This document shows positions 1 through 12,298 of a stretch of DNA of 64,000 nt, piece after piece. The stretch's first letter is position 1; every line of letters begins with the position of its first letter. The position numbers were made by a program, and so were the translations under genes. The notes under the pieces were generated by a model. It searched no databases, was not told where the DNA came from, and saw only the letters and a program-made list of their open reading frames with translations. The stretch is from the NCBI RefSeq assembly GCF_002263495.1, contig NZ_CP022753.1, positions 4,278,001 to 4,342,000 on the forward strand. Reading direction: 5' to 3'. Origin of the DNA: Nocardiopsis gilva YIM 90087. GTDB taxonomy: Bacteria > Actinomycetota > Actinomycetes > Streptosporangiales > Streptosporangiaceae.

Positions 1-1465
1 AGACCCGCTGCTGGACCTCGCCGCGGTGGATACGGATCGAGCCGCCGCCGATCTCCGAGCCGTTGCACACCATGTCGTAGGCGTAGGCCAGGGCGTTGCC
101 CGGGTCCTTGTGGAAGGTGTCGGCCCACTCGGGCTTCGGACCGGTGAACGGGTGGTGCACCGAGGTCCAGCCGCTGTCGCCGTCCTCCTCGAACATCGGG
201 GCGTCGACGATCCACAGGAAGGACCACTGCGACTCGTCGATGAGACCGAGCCGGTGCCCGATCTCCAGGCGAGCGGCGCCCAGCAGCTCCTGGGAGGGGC
301 GGCGCTCCCCGGCCGCGAAGAAGACCGCGTCGCCCGACGTCGCACCGACGGCGTCGACCAGACCGGCGCGCTCCTCCTCCGAGAGGTTCTTGGCGACCGG
401 GCCGCCGAGCGTGCCGTCCTCCTGGACCAGCACGTAGGCCAGGCCCTTGGCGCCGCGCGCCTTGGCCCACTCCTGCCACCCGTCGAGCTCCTTGCGGGTC
501 TGGGTGGCGCCGCCGGGCATCACCACGGCGCCCACATAGGGCGCCTGGAAGACGCGGAACGGCGTGTGGGTGAAGAACTCGGTGAGCTCGGTGAGCTCCT
601 GGCCGAAGCGCAGGTCGGGCTTGTCCGAGCCGAAGCGGTCCATGGCCTCGAGGAACGGCATGCGCGGCAGCGGCAGGGGGACCTCGTACCCCAGCACCTC
701 GCTCCACAGGCGCGCGATCAGCTCCTCGCCCACCTGGATGACGTCGTCCTGGTCGACGAAGCTCATCTCGATGTCGATCTGGGTGAACTCCGGCTGCCGG
801 TCGGCCCGGAAGTCCTCGTCGCGGAAGCAGCGGGCGATCTGGTAGTAGCGCTCCATCCCGCCGACCATCAGCAGCTGCTTGAACAGCTGCGGCGACTGCG
901 GAAGCGCGTACCAGTGGCCGGGCTGCAGGCGGACGGGGACCAGGAAGTCGCGCGCGCCCTCGGGCGTCGACCGGGTCAGGTTCGGCGTCTCGATGTTGAC
1001 GAACCCGTGCTTGCGCATGACGTCGTGCACCGCATAGGTGGCCGTGGAGCGCGTGCGCAGCGCAGCGGCCCGTTCCGGACGCCGGATGTCCAGGTAGCGG
1101 TAGTGGAGCCGGGCCTCCTCCGAGATGTCCTGCGAGCCGTCCAGCGGGAACGGCAGCGGGGCGGCCTCGCTCAGCACCTCGATCTCGTTGGCGACGACCT
1201 CGATCGCGCCCGTGGGGATGTCGGGGTTCTCGTTGCCTTCCGGGCGGACGCGAACCTTGCCGGTCACCTTGATGCAGTACTCGGCACGCAGGTCGTGGGC
1301 GAGGTCGTCCTCGCGCACCACGACCTGCACCACACCGGAGGCTTCGCGCAGGTCGAGGAAGACCACGCCGCCGTGGTCGCGGCGGCGCGCCACCCACCCG
1401 GCAAGGACGACGGTCTCGTCAGCATGCTCGGCGCGCAGGGCACCGGCGTCATGCGTGCGGATCAA
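1..1465 (-). CDS. aspS: Aspartyl-tRNA synthetase, C-terminus cut by window edge
   Basis: Charges tRNA-Asp with aspartate in the cytoplasm. About 488 N-terminal codons are visible. They open with an OB-fold anticodon-binding region (residues ~15-110) and continue into the class II catalytic core with motif 2, [18 protein letters not shown], near residues 212-230. Roughly 100 C-terminal residues, including motif 3, lie beyond the left edge. The start is a TTG at 1465 ([10 protein letters not shown]), chosen because AAGGAG sits about eight bases upstream and the protein aligns from there with the family N-terminus; no upstream ATG fits. The gene is the distal member of the minus-strand rel-region block. 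In many actinobacteria hisS lies just upstream; here only a 260-bp gap separates aspS from the MBL hydrolase. Identification is firm; tRNA discrimination type cannot be judged. Confidence 0.96.
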   Translation of the reverse strand, partial: MIRTHDAGALRAEHADETVVLAGWVARRRDHGGVVFLDLREASGVVQVVVREDDLAHDLRAEYCIKVTGKVRVRPEGNENPDIPTGAIEVVANEIEVLSEAAPLPFPLDGSQDISEEARLHYRYLDIRRPERAAALRTRSTATYAVHDVMRKHGFVNIETPNLTRSTPEGARDFLVPVRLQPGHWYALPQSPQLFKQLLMVGGMERYYQIARCFRDEDFRADRQPEFTQIDIEMSFVDQDDVIQVGEELIARLWSEVLGYEVPLPLPRMPFLEAMDRFGSDKPDLRFGQELTELTEFFTHTPFRVFQAPYVGAVVMPGGATQTRKELDGWQEWAKARGAKGLAYVLVQEDGTLGGPVAKNLSEEERAGLVDAVGATSGDAVFFAAGERRPSQELLGAARLEIGHRLGLIDESQWSFLWIVDAPMFEEDGDSGWTSVHHPFTGPKPEWADTFHKDPGNALAYAYDMVCNGSEIGGGSIRIHRGEVQQRV

Positions 1466-1725
1466 CGGGGTTCTCCTTCAACGTTCTCAAGTATCTACTC
1501 ATCTTGCCTGACGTGCGCGAAGTGCCGGTCCATCGCAGCGGGCGCGGTGATCACACCGATCACGGCGACCGGCCCCGGTGGCGGCCCCGGCCAGGACGGT
1601 CCGGGCCGCCGCATCGGACCGATCGCACGCACCACGGTGACCGTTGTCATCGTGTGTCATCGAGGCGATCGCGGACCTGCGACAACAGCCGGCGCCGCCA
1701 CCCCGGTCCGCGCGGACGCACCGGG

Positions 1726-2409
1726 CTAGCGGCCGGTGATATCTCGCAGGAACGGGTTGGTGGCGCGCTCGCGGCCGATGGTGGTCTGCGGACCGTGGCC
1801 GGGAAGCACCGCGGTGTCCTCGGGGTGGTTCGCGCAGACCTGGTCCAGGCTGTGCAGGATCTCCCCGTGGTCGCCGCCGGGGAAGTCGGTGCGGCCGATC
1901 GAGCCGGCGAACAGCAGGTCGCCGGTGAACAGGACGCCGGGGTGGTCGTCGGCGCCCGGAAGGGCGAAGGCCACCGAACCGGGCGTGTGGCCGGGGACGT
2001 GCTCGACGCCGATGCGGAGCCCGGCGTACTCCAGCGTCTCGCCGCCCGCCAGCTCCACCAGGTCGTCGGGTTCGCCCGGCGTGGCGTCGCCGAGCAGGCC
2101 CGACAGCTGCGCGGCCAGGGCGGCGTCGAGCCCCTTGCCGGGGTCGGTGAGCAGCGCGCGGTCGGCGGAGTGGATGTGGACGGGAACGCCGTAGGCCGCG
2201 CCCACCTGCGCCGCCGACCACACGTGATCGAAGTGGCCGTGGGTGAGCAGGACCGCCTCGGGACGCAGGCCGTGCTCGTCCAGCATCTTCTTCAGGCCAC
2301 TGGCGGCGTCCTGCCCGGGATCGATGACCACGCACCCCGCGTCCTTGGCCGGGGCGGCCACGTAGCAGTTCGCGGCGAGCGGACCGGCGGGGAAGGCGGC
2401 GATGAGCAC
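1726..2409 (-). CDS. MBL-fold metallo-hydrolase, glyoxalase II-like
   Basis: A 227-residue soluble metallo-beta-lactamase-fold hydrolase of the glyoxalase II-like group that is usually found beside rel and hisS in actinobacteria. The zinc motif THGHFDH is at residues 56-62. A further histidine lies in EHVPGHTPG, an aspartate in GDLLFAGSIGRTDFP, and a late histidine in LPGHGPQTT, so the dinuclear metal site looks intact. The length fits the short glyoxalase II-like proteins that lack the C-terminal glutathione-binding domain. The start is GTG at 2409 with a purine-rich GAGGAC about eleven bases upstream. Its natural substrate is unknown; a thioester or persulfide substrate is inference from the family. 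Confidence 0.88.
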   Translation of the reverse strand: MLIAAFPAGPLAANCYVAAPAKDAGCVVIDPGQDAASGLKKMLDEHGLRPEAVLLTHGHFDHVWSAAQVGAAYGVPVHIHSADRALLTDPGKGLDAALAAQLSGLLGDATPGEPDDLVELAGGETLEYAGLRIGVEHVPGHTPGSVAFALPGADDHPGVLFTGDLLFAGSIGRTDFPGGDHGEILHSLDQVCANHPEDTAVLPGHGPQTTIGRERATNPFLRDITGR

Positions 2410-2997
2410 GGCGGGGCTGTCCTCGATTCACTGTCTGCGTGTGCGGATCCCGCGGCCCGCGCGTCGATGGCGGCAAAATGGCGGCAAGGTCGCGTGGATG
2501 GGCGGGGAGACGGCGGCCCGGCGGCCGTGTCTCTCCCCTGAGGGTACCGAGGACGGGCGGACGGAGCGACCGGGTATCCGACCGGTGCGGAGCGCCGCCG
2601 TGAGCCGGTGGACCTCTGCCGGATCTCCGGGAGGTACCGCTTCATCACCATTCGATCACCGCGCGCCACTTGGCCCTTTGCCAAACGGCCCGACGATGCC
2701 ATATTGGTCGTCGTCATATCGGCCAGCGTCCCTGAACGAGGTGTCCGGGACGGGCCGACATCCCGGCGCTGCGACCACTGCGTTCCACGCCCCCGGTCGA
2801 CCCCGCTGAGATGCGATAACAGTAGTCAGACGACGTCGATATCCGACAGTGTGTACGGATATTGTGCATATGCATCGTCGTGTCAGTCCCCGTCGACCGG
2901 AGTGCACAACCGGACGCCGGGACCTTCAGGATGTAGGCTGCCGCGACAAACACGACCTGGCGCCGCCGCGTCAGGCACATCACAGCTGGAGGACACG
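2410..2997. other. Intergenic region between divergent MBL hydrolase and DUF349 genes
   Basis: About 590 bp with no convincing gene. Open frames here have arginine/proline/serine-rich compositions typical of antisense noise. In relatives a peptidyl-prolyl isomerase gene often lies near here; no trace of one is visible. The right third (about 2800-2900) is clearly more AT-rich than its surroundings and holds inverted repeats, so it probably carries the DUF349 promoter. Confidence 0.5.
2839..2874. promoter_or_regulatory. Inverted-repeat cluster, possible operator/promoter region
   Basis: ATATCCG (2839-2845) and CGGATAT (2856-2862) form a 7-bp inverted repeat with a 10-base spacer. It is followed at once by the 10-bp palindrome TGCATATGCA (2865-2874). 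Both sit in an AT-rich patch about 125-160 bp before the DUF349 start. Two-turn spacing suggests a dimeric regulator site, but no regulator is assigned. Confidence 0.3.
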
Positions 2998-4230
2998 GTG
3001 ACCACGGACCCCTGGGGCCGCGTAGACGACGACGGCACGGTCTACGTGCGCACGAGCGAGGGCGAACGTGTCGTTGGTTCGTGGCAGGCCGGTGCGCCCG
3101 AGGAGGCCCTCGCGTTCTTCCGCCGCAAGTACGAGGCCCTGGTGACCGAGGTCGACCTGCTGGAGAACCGGCTCCGCACCACCGACCTCTCGGCGTCCCA
3201 GGCCCTGTCCAGCGTGGAGAAGCTGCGCACCGCCGTGCGGGAGGCCCACGCCGTCGGCGATCTCGACGCGCTGACGCGCAGGCTGGACGTGCTGACCGAG
3301 CGCGCTGAGGAGCGCAAGGTCGAGCAGAAGCACGCCCAGGAGGCGGCCCGCAACGAGGCGCGCGACATCAAGGAGCGCATCGTCGCCGAGGCGGAGCGCG
3401 TGGCCGCGGAGACCACGCACTGGAAGACCGGCGGCGAGCGGATGCGCCAGCTCATCGACGAGTGGAAGGCCGCGCCCCGCGCCGACCGCCCGACCGAGCA
3501 GGCGCTGTGGAAGCGCATGTCGGCGGCGCGCAACGCCTTCTCCAAGCGCCGCAAGGCCTACTTCGCCGGGCTGGACCAGCAGCGCGAGCAGATCCGCCAG
3601 GACAAGGAGCAGATCGTCGCCGAGGCCGAGGCGCTGGCCGACTCCACCGACTGGGGCCCCACGGCCGGGCGCTACCGCGACCTGATGCAGCAGTGGAAGT
3701 CCGCCGGCCGCGCCGACCGCGCCAGCGAGGACAAGCTGTGGGCACGGTTCAAGGCCGCCCAGGACACGTTCTTCCAGGCGCGCAACGCCGTCTTCGCCGA
3801 GCGCGACGCCGAGCTCCAAGTCAATGCCGAGGCCAAGGAGAAGATCCTCGAGGAGGCCCGCCAGGAGATCTCCACGATCTCCGACCCGCGCGAGGCCCGC
3901 GCCCGGCTCCGCGCCTTCCAGGAGGCCTGGGAGGAGACGGGGCCGCTGCCCCGCGACGCCCGCGACCGCCTGGAGGGGGCCTTCCGCAAGATCGAGGAGG
4001 GCGTCCGCAAGGCCGAGGAGAAGGAGTGGGACCGCACCAACCCCGAGGCTCGCGCCCGCGCCGAAGCCACCATCGCCCAGCTGCGCGACTCCATCGGTGA
4101 GCTGGAGACCAAGCTGGAGAAGGCCCGTGCCAGCGGCAACGACCGCAAGATCCGCGAGGTCGAGGACGCCCTGACGGCCCGCCGCTCCTGGCTGGCCGAG
4201 GCCGAGAAGACCCTGGAAGAGATGAGCTGA
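2998..4230 (+). CDS. DUF349 domain-containing coiled-coil protein
   Basis: A 410-residue soluble, highly charged helical protein. After an N-terminal segment (TTDPWGRVDDDGTVYVRT) comes a coiled coil (residues ~35-125) and then about three DUF349 repeats (~130-200, 205-275 and 280-345), recognisable by recurring WKSAGRADR- and LWKRMSAARNAF-like helices, ending in another coiled coil. The role of DUF349 proteins is unresolved. In actinobacteria they sit beside rel, as here, so a link to translation or the stringent response is inference. The start is GTG at 2998 because GGAGGA lies six bases upstream; the open frame extends further back but that part is not protein-like. It is the only plus-strand gene in the first 21 kb and ends at a strong hairpin. 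Confidence 0.85.
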   Translation: MTTDPWGRVDDDGTVYVRTSEGERVVGSWQAGAPEEALAFFRRKYEALVTEVDLLENRLRTTDLSASQALSSVEKLRTAVREAHAVGDLDALTRRLDVLTERAEERKVEQKHAQEAARNEARDIKERIVAEAERVAAETTHWKTGGERMRQLIDEWKAAPRADRPTEQALWKRMSAARNAFSKRRKAYFAGLDQQREQIRQDKEQIVAEAEALADSTDWGPTAGRYRDLMQQWKSAGRADRASEDKLWARFKAAQDTFFQARNAVFAERDAELQVNAEAKEKILEEARQEISTISDPREARARLRAFQEAWEETGPLPRDARDRLEGAFRKIEEGVRKAEEKEWDRTNPEARARAEATIAQLRDSIGELETKLEKARASGNDRKIREVEDALTARRSWLAEAEKTLEEMS

Positions 4231-4256
4231 GCCGCCAGGCTCCGCGCGCTCCGCGC

Positions 4257-4284
4257 GGCCCGGTCCCGTCAGCGGGACCGGGCC
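4257..4284 (+). terminator. Hairpin terminator after the DUF349 gene
   Basis: Perfect 12-bp stem, GGCCCGGTCCCG with loop TCAG and its complement, starting 26 bases after the stop codon. No T-run follows, as is common in high-GC actinobacteria. Because it is symmetrical it could also act on the converging cupin gene. Confidence 0.8.
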
Positions 4285-4376
4285 GTGTCATGTCCGAATG
4301 CCCGCTCCGACCGCACCGCGGTGCCTTCGGATCGGGGGTGCGCGAGAGCGCGGAGCCGTCCCGAACCCGTGGCCCC

Positions 4377-4754
4377 TCAGGCGCTTGTGCCCCTCATCGC
4401 GGACGCGGACCCGTTCGTGCTCTCCCCGGTCATTGCGACGGTCAGCACGACGACGGCCTCCTCCAGCGCCTCCAGGCTGTGCTCGGCGGAGGGGAGGATG
4501 AGCAGGTCACCCGTGCGTCCCTCCCAGAAGTCGAGGTCGGCGGTGAGCCGTACCCGGCCGCTGAGGACGTACAGGGTCGCCTCCCCCGGGGTTTCGTGCC
4601 CGGACAGGGAGCTGCCGCGCATCAGCGCGACCAGGGTTTGCCGCAGGACGTGTTCATGGCCGCCGTAGAACGTCTCGGCGCTGCGTCCGGCCGATGACCG
4701 CGCCGCGGTGTCCAGGTGCTTCCGGGCCAGAGCGTCCAGTGAGAACTTCAACAT
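4377..4754 (-). CDS. Small cupin-domain protein
   Basis: A 125-residue single-domain cupin. Residues ~30-110 hold the barrel: HETPGEATLYVLSGRVRLTA covers cupin motif 1 and GDLLILPSAEHSLEAL covers motif 2. Motif 1 keeps H and E but is not the full metal-binding GX5HXHX4EX6G pattern, so metal binding is uncertain. Members of this actinobacterial group are short, uncharacterised, possibly binding or sensing proteins. ATG at 4754 (MLKFSLDAL) is chosen because homology begins there; an in-frame start at 4835 would add 27 low-complexity residues. No strong ribosome site is visible. The gene converges on the DUF349 gene and lies downstream of rel. Confidence 0.72.
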   Translation of the reverse strand: MLKFSLDALARKHLDTAARSSAGRSAETFYGGHEHVLRQTLVALMRGSSLSGHETPGEATLYVLSGRVRLTADLDFWEGRTGDLLILPSAEHSLEALEEAVVVLTVAMTGESTNGSASAMRGTSA

Positions 4755-4937
4755 ATTCGGCAGTATCGCTGCCCAGGGGCGACCATATGCCCGACACGCC
4801 GCCACCGGTCGCGGTTGGTCCTGCGATCGTGCCACCCCGCCGACCTGGGACGGCGGCAGAACGGCCGCCGATGGCGCGGGTCCCCCGGCCGCGGACCCAG
4901 TGCGCGGTGTCCGCGTTCCTGACAGTGGCGGTCCCGC

Positions 4938-7472
<2,535 letters not shown>

Positions 7473-7693
7473 GGACATCCCTCCCGCGGCTTGGCCCGGA
7501 AGCCCGAAAAGGAAACGGTCGTCGCCTTCGCGGCCCGCCGGGTTGACGTCTGCGTCGTGAACGATCGGCTCACCAGTACCAACGCGCCGTCGTAGCTCGG
7601 TTATGCCCGATAGTCTAATGCCCGGTTTGGGGGCGTCTCCGCACGTCGGAGGGCGGACCCGGGCAACCGGGACGCCGGGCCGGGCATGCGGGT

Positions 7694-8242
7694 TCAGACC
7701 ACGGTGAGAGCGTGGACGTCCACGTCGGTCAGCTGATCGCGGCCCTGGAGGAATGCGAGCTCCATCAGGACCGAGAATCCCACGACGGTACCACCCGCTC
7801 TGCGAACCAACTCCACCGCGGCCCGTCCTGTGCCGCCTGTGGCCAGCACGTCATCGACGATGAGCACGCGGCTACCCGGAGTGATCGCGTCGGCGTGCAT
7901 TTCAACCGTCGCGGTGCCGTACTCCAGATCATAGGATTCCCGCAGCGTCCGCGCGGGGAGTTTTCCCGCTTTCCGGACCGGAATGAATCCGGCGCCGAGC
8001 TCCAGCGCGATCGGGGTCGCCAGGATGAACCCGCGGGCCTCCAGGCCGACGACCGCGTCGACGCCGTCCGTCCCGTACTGCTCGGCCACGGCGGACACCA
8101 CGGCCCGCAGCGCCTCGGGGGTCGCCAGCAGCGGGGTGATGTCCTTGAACGTGACGCCCGGCTTGGGGAAGTCGGGGATATCGCGGATTCCCGCCGCGAT
8201 GAGGTCGCTCAGGTCCGCGCGTTGGGTCAGCTGTTCGGCCAT
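7694..8242 (-). CDS. apt: Adenine phosphoribosyltransferase
   Basis: A 182-residue purine-salvage enzyme converting adenine and PRPP to AMP. The PRPP-binding motif [13 protein letters not shown] is intact (residues ~127-139), with the upstream substrate loop [17 protein letters not shown] and the flexible-loop region [20 protein letters not shown]. Length and sequence match standard Apt. The start is taken as ATG 8242 ([11 protein letters not shown]); an in-frame GTG at 8260 would add six residues but has a ribosome site directly abutting it. In most actinobacteria apt follows secF in a yajC-secD-secF-apt-rel order. Here it follows yajC across a 230-bp gap that contains hairpins. Confidence 0.95.
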   Translation of the reverse strand: MAEQLTQRADLSDLIAAGIRDIPDFPKPGVTFKDITPLLATPEALRAVVSAVAEQYGTDGVDAVVGLEARGFILATPIALELGAGFIPVRKAGKLPARTLRESYDLEYGTATVEMHADAITPGSRVLIVDDVLATGGTGRAAVELVRRAGGTVVGFSVLMELAFLQGRDQLTDVDVHALTVV

Positions 8243-8365
8243 GATCGGGGGTCGTCTCACCTTCTGCGGAGGAGTTTCGTGGGAAATGCGCCGCTCAGCG
8301 CGATCCTAGGGGTACGCGGGGGAGGTGACCGGACGGGGGACCACCACGTGGGTCCGGAACACGGC

Positions 8366-8394
8366 GCACCGGCCCCGCAGAGCGGGGCCGGTGC
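8366..8394 (-). terminator. Strong hairpin terminator downstream of yajC
   Basis: A perfect 13-bp stem (GCACCGGCCCCGC and complement) with loop AGA, about 80 bases after the yajC stop on the minus strand. It separates yajC transcription from apt. Confidence 0.8.
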
Positions 8395-8413
8395 GGTCGC
8401 CGACCGGCGTGCG

Positions 8414-8437
8414 GCGGTCGACCCTAGGGTCGACCGC
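8414..8437. repeat. 24-bp perfect palindrome next to the yajC terminator
   Basis: Half-site GCGGTCGACCCT followed directly by its exact complement. It lies between the yajC stop and the 8366-8394 hairpin, so the short yajC-apt gap holds two independent symmetrical elements. It may be a first terminator or a protein-binding site. Confidence 0.6.
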
Positions 8438-8475
8438 GGCAGGTCACCGGTGCGTCGTCTCCAGCGGTGGAGTGG

Positions 8476-8856
8476 TCAGCCCCTGGTGTCGTCGGAGCCG
8501 CCGGGGAAGTCGGGGCGGTCCTCGACGGGGGTGTCGTCCTGCGTGCCCTGCCCGGGGGTGACGACATCGCCGATGCCGACCTTGAGCAGCCGGATCCGGG
8601 CGCCGGGCGAGATCTCCAGTTCGACCTCGTTCTCCCGGACCTCGACCACGGTGCCGTAGAACCCGGCCTTGGTGAGCACCTCCACCCCCGGCCGCAGGGT
8701 GCTCTGCATCTGGTTCTCCTGCTGGCGCCGCTTCTGCTGCGGGCGCAGGATCAGCAGCCAGAAGACGACCGCGATGAGCAGGAACGGGAGGATCATCCCA
8801 AGGATGCTGCCGCCGTCCTGCTGGGCGGCCGCTGCGAGAATGTCATGGCCCTGCAC
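8476..8856 (-). CDS. yajC: Preprotein translocase accessory subunit YajC
   Basis: A 126-residue inner-membrane protein of the Sec holotranslocon. One membrane segment (residues ~18-38, GMILPFLLIAVVFWLLIL) is followed by RPQQKRRQQENQ and the YajC beta domain containing LRPGVEVLTKAGFYGTVVEV. The C-terminus is acidic and disordered. The start at 8856 gives a normal length. Its usual partners secD and secF, which normally lie directly downstream, are absent at this position. It lies downstream of ruvB, 218 bp away. Confidence 0.94.
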   Translation of the reverse strand: MQGHDILAAAAQQDGGSILGMILPFLLIAVVFWLLILRPQQKRRQQENQMQSTLRPGVEVLTKAGFYGTVVEVRENEVELEISPGARIRLLKVGIGDVVTPGQGTQDDTPVEDRPDFPGGSDDTRG

Positions 8857-9074
8857 GGGGTGTCCTTCCTTACGTCTTTCCTCGTGGCCACCGCCACGCG
8901 GGCGTGGGACGCGAACGTCGCGCCCTGGTCAACGGGCGACGCGGGGCACATGTTCCCGGTCGCCCGCGCTCGCCGTTCCCTACGGCGCTCCCGGCCGCGA
9001 GGTGGGGGCGGCCTCGCTCCGGTGAGGTCCGCCACTTCAGCTTACGCGCTTCACAGCCGGCAGAAACCTGGAGG

Positions 9075-10142
9075 TCAGGACGGGTCCGGTGGTTCCACCG
9101 GCGCGGCGTCGGAGATCCCGGCACCGAACGCGGCGTCGGGCGGCGGGGTGAGGCCCATGTGCGCCCATGCCTCGGGGGTGGCCACGCGTCCGCGCGGCGT
9201 GCGGGCGATCAGTCCGGAGCGCACCAGGAATGGCTCGGCCACGACCTCCACGGTCTCGGGCTCCTCCCCCACCGACACCGCGAGGGTGGACAGCCCGACC
9301 GGTCCGCCGCGGAACCGGCGCATCAGGGCGTCGAGCACGGCGCGGTCCAGCCGGTCGAGGCCCTGGTCGTCGACCTCGTAGAGGGTGAGGGCGGCGCGGG
9401 CGGTGCCGAGGGTGAGGTGGCCGTCGCCGTGCACCTCGGCGTAGTCGCGCACGCGCCGCAGCAGCCGGTTGGCGATGCGCGGCGTCCCGCGCGAGCGCCC
9501 GGCGATCTCGACGGCGGCGTCGTCCTCCAGGTCCACCCCGAGCAGCCCGGCCGATCGGCGCAGGATGTGTTCGAGCTCGTCGGCCCGGTAGAAGTCCATC
9601 TGCGCGGTGAACCCGAAGCGGTCGCGCAGCGGGGCGGGCAGCAGCCCGGCCCGGGTGGTGGCGCCGACGAGGGTGAACGGCGCGATGTCGATCGGGATGG
9701 CAGTCGCCCCGGGCCCCTTGCCGACGACGACGTCGACGCGGAAGTCCTCCATGGCGACGTACAGCATCTCCTCGGCGGGCCGCGCCATGCGGTGGATCTC
9801 GTCGAGGAAGAGCACCTCGCCCTCCTGCAGGGTGGACAGCACCGCCGCGAGGTCGCCGGAGCGCTCGATGGCGGGGCCGGAGGTGATCCGCAGCGGGGCG
9901 CCGAGCTCGGCCGCGATGATCATGGCGAGCGTGGTCTTGCCGAGGCCCGGCCCGCCCGACATCAGGATGTGGTCGGGGGCCCGGCCGCGCCGCTGGGCGC
10001 CGCGCAGCACCAGGGACAGCTGCTCGCGGACGCGTTCCTGGCCGACGAAGTCCTCCAACCGCTTGGGCCGCAGGGCGCCCTCGACGGCCCGGTCGTCCAG
10101 GTCGGCGTCGGGTGAGACCATCTCACGTTCGTGCTCGGTCAT
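9075..10142 (-). CDS. ruvB: Holliday junction branch-migration helicase RuvB
   Basis: A 355-residue AAA+ motor that pulls DNA through the RuvA-bound Holliday junction. Walker [12 protein letters not shown] is near residue 63 and Walker B LFLDEIHR near residue 112. Sensor and arginine-finger segments ([19 protein letters not shown]) and the C-terminal winged helix ([17 protein letters not shown]) follow. Full length. It is the last gene of the ruvC-ruvA-ruvB set, 96 bp after ruvA. Confidence 0.97.
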   Translation of the reverse strand: MTEHEREMVSPDADLDDRAVEGALRPKRLEDFVGQERVREQLSLVLRGAQRRGRAPDHILMSGGPGLGKTTLAMIIAAELGAPLRITSGPAIERSGDLAAVLSTLQEGEVLFLDEIHRMARPAEEMLYVAMEDFRVDVVVGKGPGATAIPIDIAPFTLVGATTRAGLLPAPLRDRFGFTAQMDFYRADELEHILRRSAGLLGVDLEDDAAVEIAGRSRGTPRIANRLLRRVRDYAEVHGDGHLTLGTARAALTLYEVDDQGLDRLDRAVLDALMRRFRGGPVGLSTLAVSVGEEPETVEVVAEPFLVRSGLIARTPRGRVATPEAWAHMGLTPPPDAAFGAGISDAAPVEPPDPS

Positions 10143-10238
10143 GGCGGAGGCGGTTTCCTTTCTCCGGGCTCGAGCCCGCGGTGGTCAGGGGGCGGGGTGG
10201 CGCGGTCCACCCCCGGCGGCCGCCGCCCGGGCGGTGGG

Positions 10239-10853
10239 TCAGGCCCGGCTGAGGCTGCGCAGGGCGCTGCGCAGGAGGACGGCGACGTCGGGGTGTTCGT
10301 CGGCCTCGGGGGCGACGGTGTCGGCGGCGGCCTCGGCGTCCTTGGTCGACCAGCCGAGGTTGACCAGCCCCGAGACCACCTGGGGGCGCCACGGCGCGGT
10401 CACCGCGAGGCTGGGGGCGGCCGCGCCGTCGCCCGCGACCGGGACACTCGCCGGCACGCCGAGCTTGTCCCGCAGTTCCAACACGATGCGCTGGGCGCCC
10501 TTCTTGCCGATGCCCGGCACGCGGGTAAGCGCGGCGGTGTCCTCGGCGGCCACGGCCTGGCGCAGGGCGTCGGGGGTGTGCACGGCGAGCATGGCCATCG
10601 CGAGCCGGGGTCCGACGCCGCTGGCGGTCTGGACGCGTTCGAACACGTCGCGCTCGTCGTCGTCGGCGAAGCCGTAGAGGGTGAGGGAGTCCTCGCGGAC
10701 CACGAGGGAGGTGGCGACCGTCGCGCTGTCGCCCACCCGGAGCGTGGCGAGGGTGGCGGGGGTGCAGTGCACGGTCATCCCGACGCCGCCCACCTCGATG
10801 ACGGCGGTTTCGATGCTCCGGGCCGCCACGCGGCCGCTGAGGAACGCGATCAC
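10239..10853 (-). CDS. ruvA: Holliday junction-binding protein RuvA
   Basis: A 204-residue protein that tetramerises on four-way junctions and loads RuvB. The N-terminal OB fold begins IAFLSGRVAARSIETAVIEV. Paired helix-hairpin-helix motifs include TASGVGPRLAMAMLAVHTPDAL and LTRVPGIGKKGAQRIVLEL, each ending in the expected Gly-rich turn. A flexible linker leads to the C-terminal RuvB-interacting domain (WRPQVVSGLVNLGWSTKDAE). Between ruvC and ruvB in the same direction. Confidence 0.96.
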   Translation of the reverse strand: MIAFLSGRVAARSIETAVIEVGGVGMTVHCTPATLATLRVGDSATVATSLVVREDSLTLYGFADDDERDVFERVQTASGVGPRLAMAMLAVHTPDALRQAVAAEDTAALTRVPGIGKKGAQRIVLELRDKLGVPASVPVAGDGAAAPSLAVTAPWRPQVVSGLVNLGWSTKDAEAAADTVAPEADEHPDVAVLLRSALRSLSRA

Positions 10854-10929
10854 GGCTTCCCTCTTCCTCTCTGGTTGCTGCTGGGGTGGTTCCGATGGCG
10901 CGGGAGGTGGGCGGGGCCCCGGCCGTCCG

Positions 10930-11475
10930 TCATCTCCGGACGCGCCGCGCCATCTCGACCTTGCGCGCGAACTCCTGCTGGGCCTTGGCCACCCGGTCCT
11001 GGGCGCCGCCCCGCCAGATGTGGCAGATGGCCAGCGCGACCGCGTCGGCGGCGTCGGCGGGCTTGGGCGCGGTGTCGAGGTTGAGCAGCCGCGCCACCAT
11101 GTGCTGCACCTGGGCCTTCTCGGCGCGGCCGCTGCCGGTCACCGCCGCCTTGACCTCGCTGGGGGTGTGCAGGACAACGGGCAGGCCGCGGCGGGCCGCG
11201 CAGGTGATGGCGATGGCGCTGGCCTGGGCGGTGCCCATCACCGTGCTGACGTTGTGCTGGGCGAAGACGCGCTCGACCGCGACCGCGTCGGGGCGGTGCT
11301 CGGTCAGCCACGCCTCCATGCCCTCCTCGATTCCCAGGAGCCGGTCGGGCAGGTCGGTGTCGGCCGCGGTGCGGACGACACCCGCGGCGACGAAGCGCAG
11401 CGGCCGTCCGATCGCGCCGTCGACGACGCCGACGCCGCACCGGGTGAGCCCCGGGTCGACTCCCAGAACCCGCAC
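10930..11475 (-). CDS. ruvC: Holliday junction endonuclease RuvC
   Basis: A 181-residue RNase H-fold resolvase. The first catalytic aspartate lies in [17 protein letters not shown] and the second acidic group in [20 protein letters not shown]; the C-terminal acidic site is in [14 protein letters not shown]. The start is GTG at 11475 because GGAGG is seven bases upstream and the mature RuvC N-terminus begins there; the open frame continues upstream but is not RuvC-like. First gene of the ruv set, ~80 bp before ruvA. Confidence 0.96.
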   Translation of the reverse strand: MRVLGVDPGLTRCGVGVVDGAIGRPLRFVAAGVVRTAADTDLPDRLLGIEEGMEAWLTEHRPDAVAVERVFAQHNVSTVMGTAQASAIAITCAARRGLPVVLHTPSEVKAAVTGSGRAEKAQVQHMVARLLNLDTAPKPADAADAVALAICHIWRGGAQDRVAKAQQEFARKVEMARRVRR

Positions 11476-11694
11476 GCGGAATCCTCCGTTGTCCTCGAAA
11501 GGGTGGTGGCCCTGGACGCAGGGCGCACGCTGTCTCGAAAAAGGGGGCGCAACGGGCATCGAACGCCCGTTCGCAGGCTGAGCCTACCGTCACGTGCGGA
11601 CAGCGGGAGATCCCGACATGCGCGGGACGACCGCCCCGCGCATGTCCGGAGTGAACGGGACCGCCGCGCGGTCCGCGGTGGACGTCACGGTGTG

Positions 11695-12153
11695 CTAGAA
11701 GCCGCCGCGCTTGCGGATGGCCGAGAGGTCCTCACTGATACGGAAGACGACGATGAGCAGCTCCAGCCCGACGCGGGTGATGAGCACGGCGATCGCGCCG
11801 CCCAGGATGGTGCCGAGCAGGCCGAGGAAACCGCTGACGGGCTCGATCGCCATGAAGCCGAAGGAGGTGATGACGCCGCTGAGGGTGAAGATGCCGATGA
11901 GCACCAGCCACAGGATGTACAGCAGCTTGATGATCTTGGATGTGACGAACTCCCGGAAGGAGAAGTCGAAGAGCGACCCGAAGAAGCCCTTCTCCGTCGG
12001 CATCGGCTGCCCGGGCGCGCCTGGTGGCGGGGGCGGGGTGCCCGGCCCGTAGGGACCGCCTGGCGGTGGGGTGCCGGGGCCGCCGGGCGGTGGCTGCTGC
12101 TGGTATCCGTACTGCTGGGAGGGGTCGTAGGGGTACTCGCCGGGGGCATTCAT
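11695..12153 (-). CDS. DUF4282 membrane protein with Pro-rich N-terminus
   Basis: A 152-residue protein. Residues 1-55 are a proline/glycine/tyrosine-rich cytoplasmic tail (repeats like PGTPPPGGPYG). The DUF4282 domain follows, with two membrane segments (about 73-97, ILWLVLIGIFTLSGVITSFG, and 105-128) and the closing motif LLIVVFRISEDLSAIRKR. Function unknown. It sits between ruvC and yebC, where many relatives have no gene, and is separated from yebC by a terminator and a repeat element, so it is likely its own transcription unit. Confidence 0.82.
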   Translation of the reverse strand: MNAPGEYPYDPSQQYGYQQQPPPGGPGTPPPGGPYGPGTPPPPPGAPGQPMPTEKGFFGSLFDFSFREFVTSKIIKLLYILWLVLIGIFTLSGVITSFGFMAIEPVSGFLGLLGTILGGAIAVLITRVGLELLIVVFRISEDLSAIRKRGGF

Positions 12154-12298
12154 CAGCCTGGTTCCTCACCATTGTTCGGAGGGGGACTGCGGACGCCGCG
12201 GCCGATGGACACGGCGGCCGCGATTCAGCGTCGCCCACCATATCGACCGCCGCCCTGCTCACGATGCACGCCCGCCGCGTCACACGCCGTCCTTCTTT

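Noticed and set aside
26-1729. Long plus-strand open frame opposite aspS
   Set aside because: In very GC-rich DNA the antisense strand of real genes stays open. Its composition (Leu/Arg/Gly/Ala/Val-rich) and lack of a domain mark it as a shadow of aspS.
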